Positions 62,795 through 64,000 of a DNA stretch of 64,000 nucleotides are shown here, in pieces (the stretch's first letter is position 1; the number at the start of each line of letters is the position of its first letter). The notes beneath the pieces were generated by a model that saw only the letters and a list, made by a program, of their open reading frames with translations, ran no database searches and was not told the DNA's origin. This DNA comes from Nitrobacteraceae bacterium AZCC 1564 (GTDB taxonomy: Bacteria; Pseudomonadota; Alphaproteobacteria; Rhizobiales; Xanthobacteraceae). Location of the stretch: NCBI GenBank assembly GCA_036924835.1, contig JBAGRR010000001.1, positions 1,798,001 through 1,862,000 of the forward strand. The letters run 5' to 3'. The translations under genes were made by a program, and so were the position numbers.

Positions 62795-63568
62795 TCAGCG
62801 CTCGACAAATGCTTTCTCCACGACAAAGTCTCCGGGCTCACCGTGATTTCCTTCTACGAACCCCTCGCCTAGCAGGATTGTTTTCATGTCTGCAACAAGA
62901 GCTGGGCTGCCGCAGATCATGACTCGATCCAGCTCCGCCTCCAACTCCGGCTGTACAATGTCGCTGAACAATTTTCCGGATGAGATCAGGTCCGTAATCC
63001 GGCCACGATTCCGAAATGGATCGCGAGTTACCGTCGGATAATAAATGAGCTGCTGCTCGATAAACTCACCGATCAGTTCGTCGCGCGGAAGCGTTTCCGT
63101 AATCATCTCTCCATACGCCAATTCCGCGACCCGGCGGCAGCCGTGCACCAATACGACCTTTTCAAACCGCTCATAGGTTTCCGGATCCTTGATCACGCTC
63201 AGAAATGGCGCCAGGCCCGTTCCGGTACCGATCAAATACAGATTTCGCCCTTCTTTAAGATTGTCGGCAACCAAGGTCCCAGTTGCTTTCCGCCCAACGA
63301 GAACACGATCTCCTTCTTTTAGATGTTGGAGGCGTGACGTGAGAGGACCGTCCTGCACTTTGATGGAGAAAAACTCCAGATTTGGCTCATAGTTCGCGCT
63401 CGCCACGCTGTAAGCACGCAAGAGCGGCTTACGATCAATTTCAAGCCCCATCATGACGAACTCTCCATTCCGAAACCTGAACGAAGGATCCCGGGTCGTC
63501 GTGAAGCTAAACAAATTATCGGTCCAGTGCCGTACGGTCAGGACACTCTCTTCGTTATAGTTCGCCAT
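62795..63568 (-). CDS. fpr: Ferredoxin-NADP+ reductase
   Basis: A 257-residue FAD enzyme of the bacterial Fpr type, with the FAD-binding RAYSVASAN near residue 51, the NADP-binding GTGTGLAPFLS near residue 114, the VHGCRRVAELAY segment, and C-terminal VEKAFVER. It moves electrons between NADPH and ferredoxin or flavodoxin. Its start overlaps the end of the UPF0280 gene by 31 bp, so the two are co-transcribed. It might supply reducing power to a nearby oxygenase or reductase outside the window, or serve housekeeping roles. Confidence 0.93.
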   Translation of the reverse strand: MANYNEESVLTVRHWTDNLFSFTTTRDPSFRFRNGEFVMMGLEIDRKPLLRAYSVASANYEPNLEFFSIKVQDGPLTSRLQHLKEGDRVLVGRKATGTLVADNLKEGRNLYLIGTGTGLAPFLSVIKDPETYERFEKVVLVHGCRRVAELAYGEMITETLPRDELIGEFIEQQLIYYPTVTRDPFRNRGRITDLISSGKLFSDIVQPELEAELDRVMICGSPALVADMKTILLGEGFVEGNHGEPGDFVVEKAFVER

Positions 63569-64000
63569 CGCACCATTTCTCTTTTTGTATGTTCGTTAGG
63601 CGCCATTGCACCCTGTATAAGGAATGATCGCCCGGCCGCTCCACAGATACGCGTAGTATTTTGCAACCGTAGGACTGCTCCTTCGATCAGACCGCTACAC
63701 ATGCTCTGTTCTGCGACTAAACAACCTGCATCCAATGCAGCTTCGACTTCACTAAGCTCAAGATGAGGCACGCCCCGGACAACCAGCCGATCGCCGAGAT
63801 CACTGTTGAGATCAATTTCTCTGGCCGGCACGCGCATGATCCCGTGGCGCTGCGGCAGATCAACCGAGTTTGCGATGATAGTCGCCGCTGCATCAGCCTT
63901 TGACGCAGACGCTGCAAATACGGTTACGGCATCAGCTATCCCGAGCGAGAAACTGCGACCGTGCCTTCCACTTGTCGCGATACCGCGTATCGCGCTGTTG
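63538..64000 (-). CDS. UPF0280 family protein, C-terminal part
   Basis: The 5' end lies beyond the right edge; 153 codons are visible. The segment GRSFSLGIADAVTVFAASAS, then KADAAATIIANSVDLP and PAREIDLNSDLGDRLV, matches UPF0280 (ApbE-like fold) proteins of unknown function. These are sometimes found near reductive pyridine or lactam pathway genes (family knowledge, weak). The C-terminus overlaps the fpr start. No catalytic role can be assigned. Confidence 0.75.
   Translation of the reverse strand, partial: NSAIRGIATSGRHGRSFSLGIADAVTVFAASASKADAAATIIANSVDLPQRHGIMRVPAREIDLNSDLGDRLVVRGVPHLELSEVEAALDAGCLVAEQSMCSGLIEGAVLRLQNTTRICGAAGRSFLIQGAMAPNEHTKREMVRWRTITKRVS

Overview
The window reads as an accessory, catabolism-rich stretch of an alphaproteobacterial chromosome (order Hyphomicrobiales, most likely Nitrobacteraceae such as Bradyrhizobium or Afipia). 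This rests on the overall protein style, the density of ABC, TTT and MFS importers next to short catabolic operons, and the family mix. It is inference, since no rRNA or other marker gene is present. Nearly every gene belongs to uptake, ring hydroxylation, CoA chemistry or local regulation. No integrase, transposase or CRISPR array was seen.

Layout. 1-7.8 kb: organosulfonate (probably sulfoacetate) dissimilation, with an MFS importer, acylating sulfoacetaldehyde dehydrogenase and a SucC-like ADP-forming CoA-ligase subunit cut by the left edge, then xsc, an IclR regulator and phosphate acetyltransferase. 7.8-17.7 kb: an amidase, M20 peptidase and liv-type ABC importer operon, preceded by a GabT-like aminotransferase and a LysR regulator. 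17.8 kb: a decayed 3' tRNA fragment. 18.1-21.6 kb: a NitT/TauT-type ABC importer with an RraA-like aldolase. 22.4-33.4 kb: one ~11 kb minus-strand operon encoding nicotinate catabolism to maleate (three-subunit Mo hydroxylase, CoxG-like protein, NicC, NicF, NicD, NicX) with a TctCBA transporter at its end. Its divergent MarR regulator (nicR-like) carries a +1 frameshift. 34.9-42.4 kb: a second NitT/TauT importer, a TetR regulator and a second Mo hydroxylase. 42.6-49.6 kb: amidohydrolase-2 decarboxylase-like protein, esterase, frameshifted aldehyde dehydrogenase, aspartate dehydrogenase, CoxG, aspartase and a cupin. 50-55.2 kb: an orphan binding protein, TetR, acyl-CoA ligase, DUF35 protein and Cys-less thiolase-like protein. 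55.5-64 kb: acetamidase/formamidase, gene debris around a second tRNA 3' fragment, hydantoinase/oxoprolinase HyuB with frameshifted HyuA, cupin, GntR, ferredoxin-NADP reductase and a UPF0280 protein cut by the right edge.

How the parts fit. Sulfoacetate would be imported, activated to its CoA ester, reduced to sulfoacetaldehyde, split by Xsc into sulfite and acetyl phosphate, and converted to acetyl-CoA by Pta. Nicotinate would be hydroxylated to 6-hydroxynicotinate, oxidised to 2,5-dihydroxypyridine, ring-opened to N-formylmaleamate and hydrolysed through maleamate to maleate. The maleate isomerase NicE is not in the window.

The most interesting signals are three operator families not implied by the gene calls: three CTTG-N4-CAAG boxes at exact 19-bp spacing upstream of the nic operon; GTTGACT-N4-AGTCAAC-type palindromes in three intergenic regions between 42.5 and 49.8 kb, which tie the unassigned middle genes into one candidate regulon; and paired TCGTAC-N4-GTACGA boxes at 20-bp spacing upstream of both the orphan binding protein and the thiolase/DUF35 operon. 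Two direct copies of a tRNA 3'-end repeat bracket about 39.3 kb, suggesting a degenerate island. Three genes carry single +1 frameshifts, which are either real decay or base errors.
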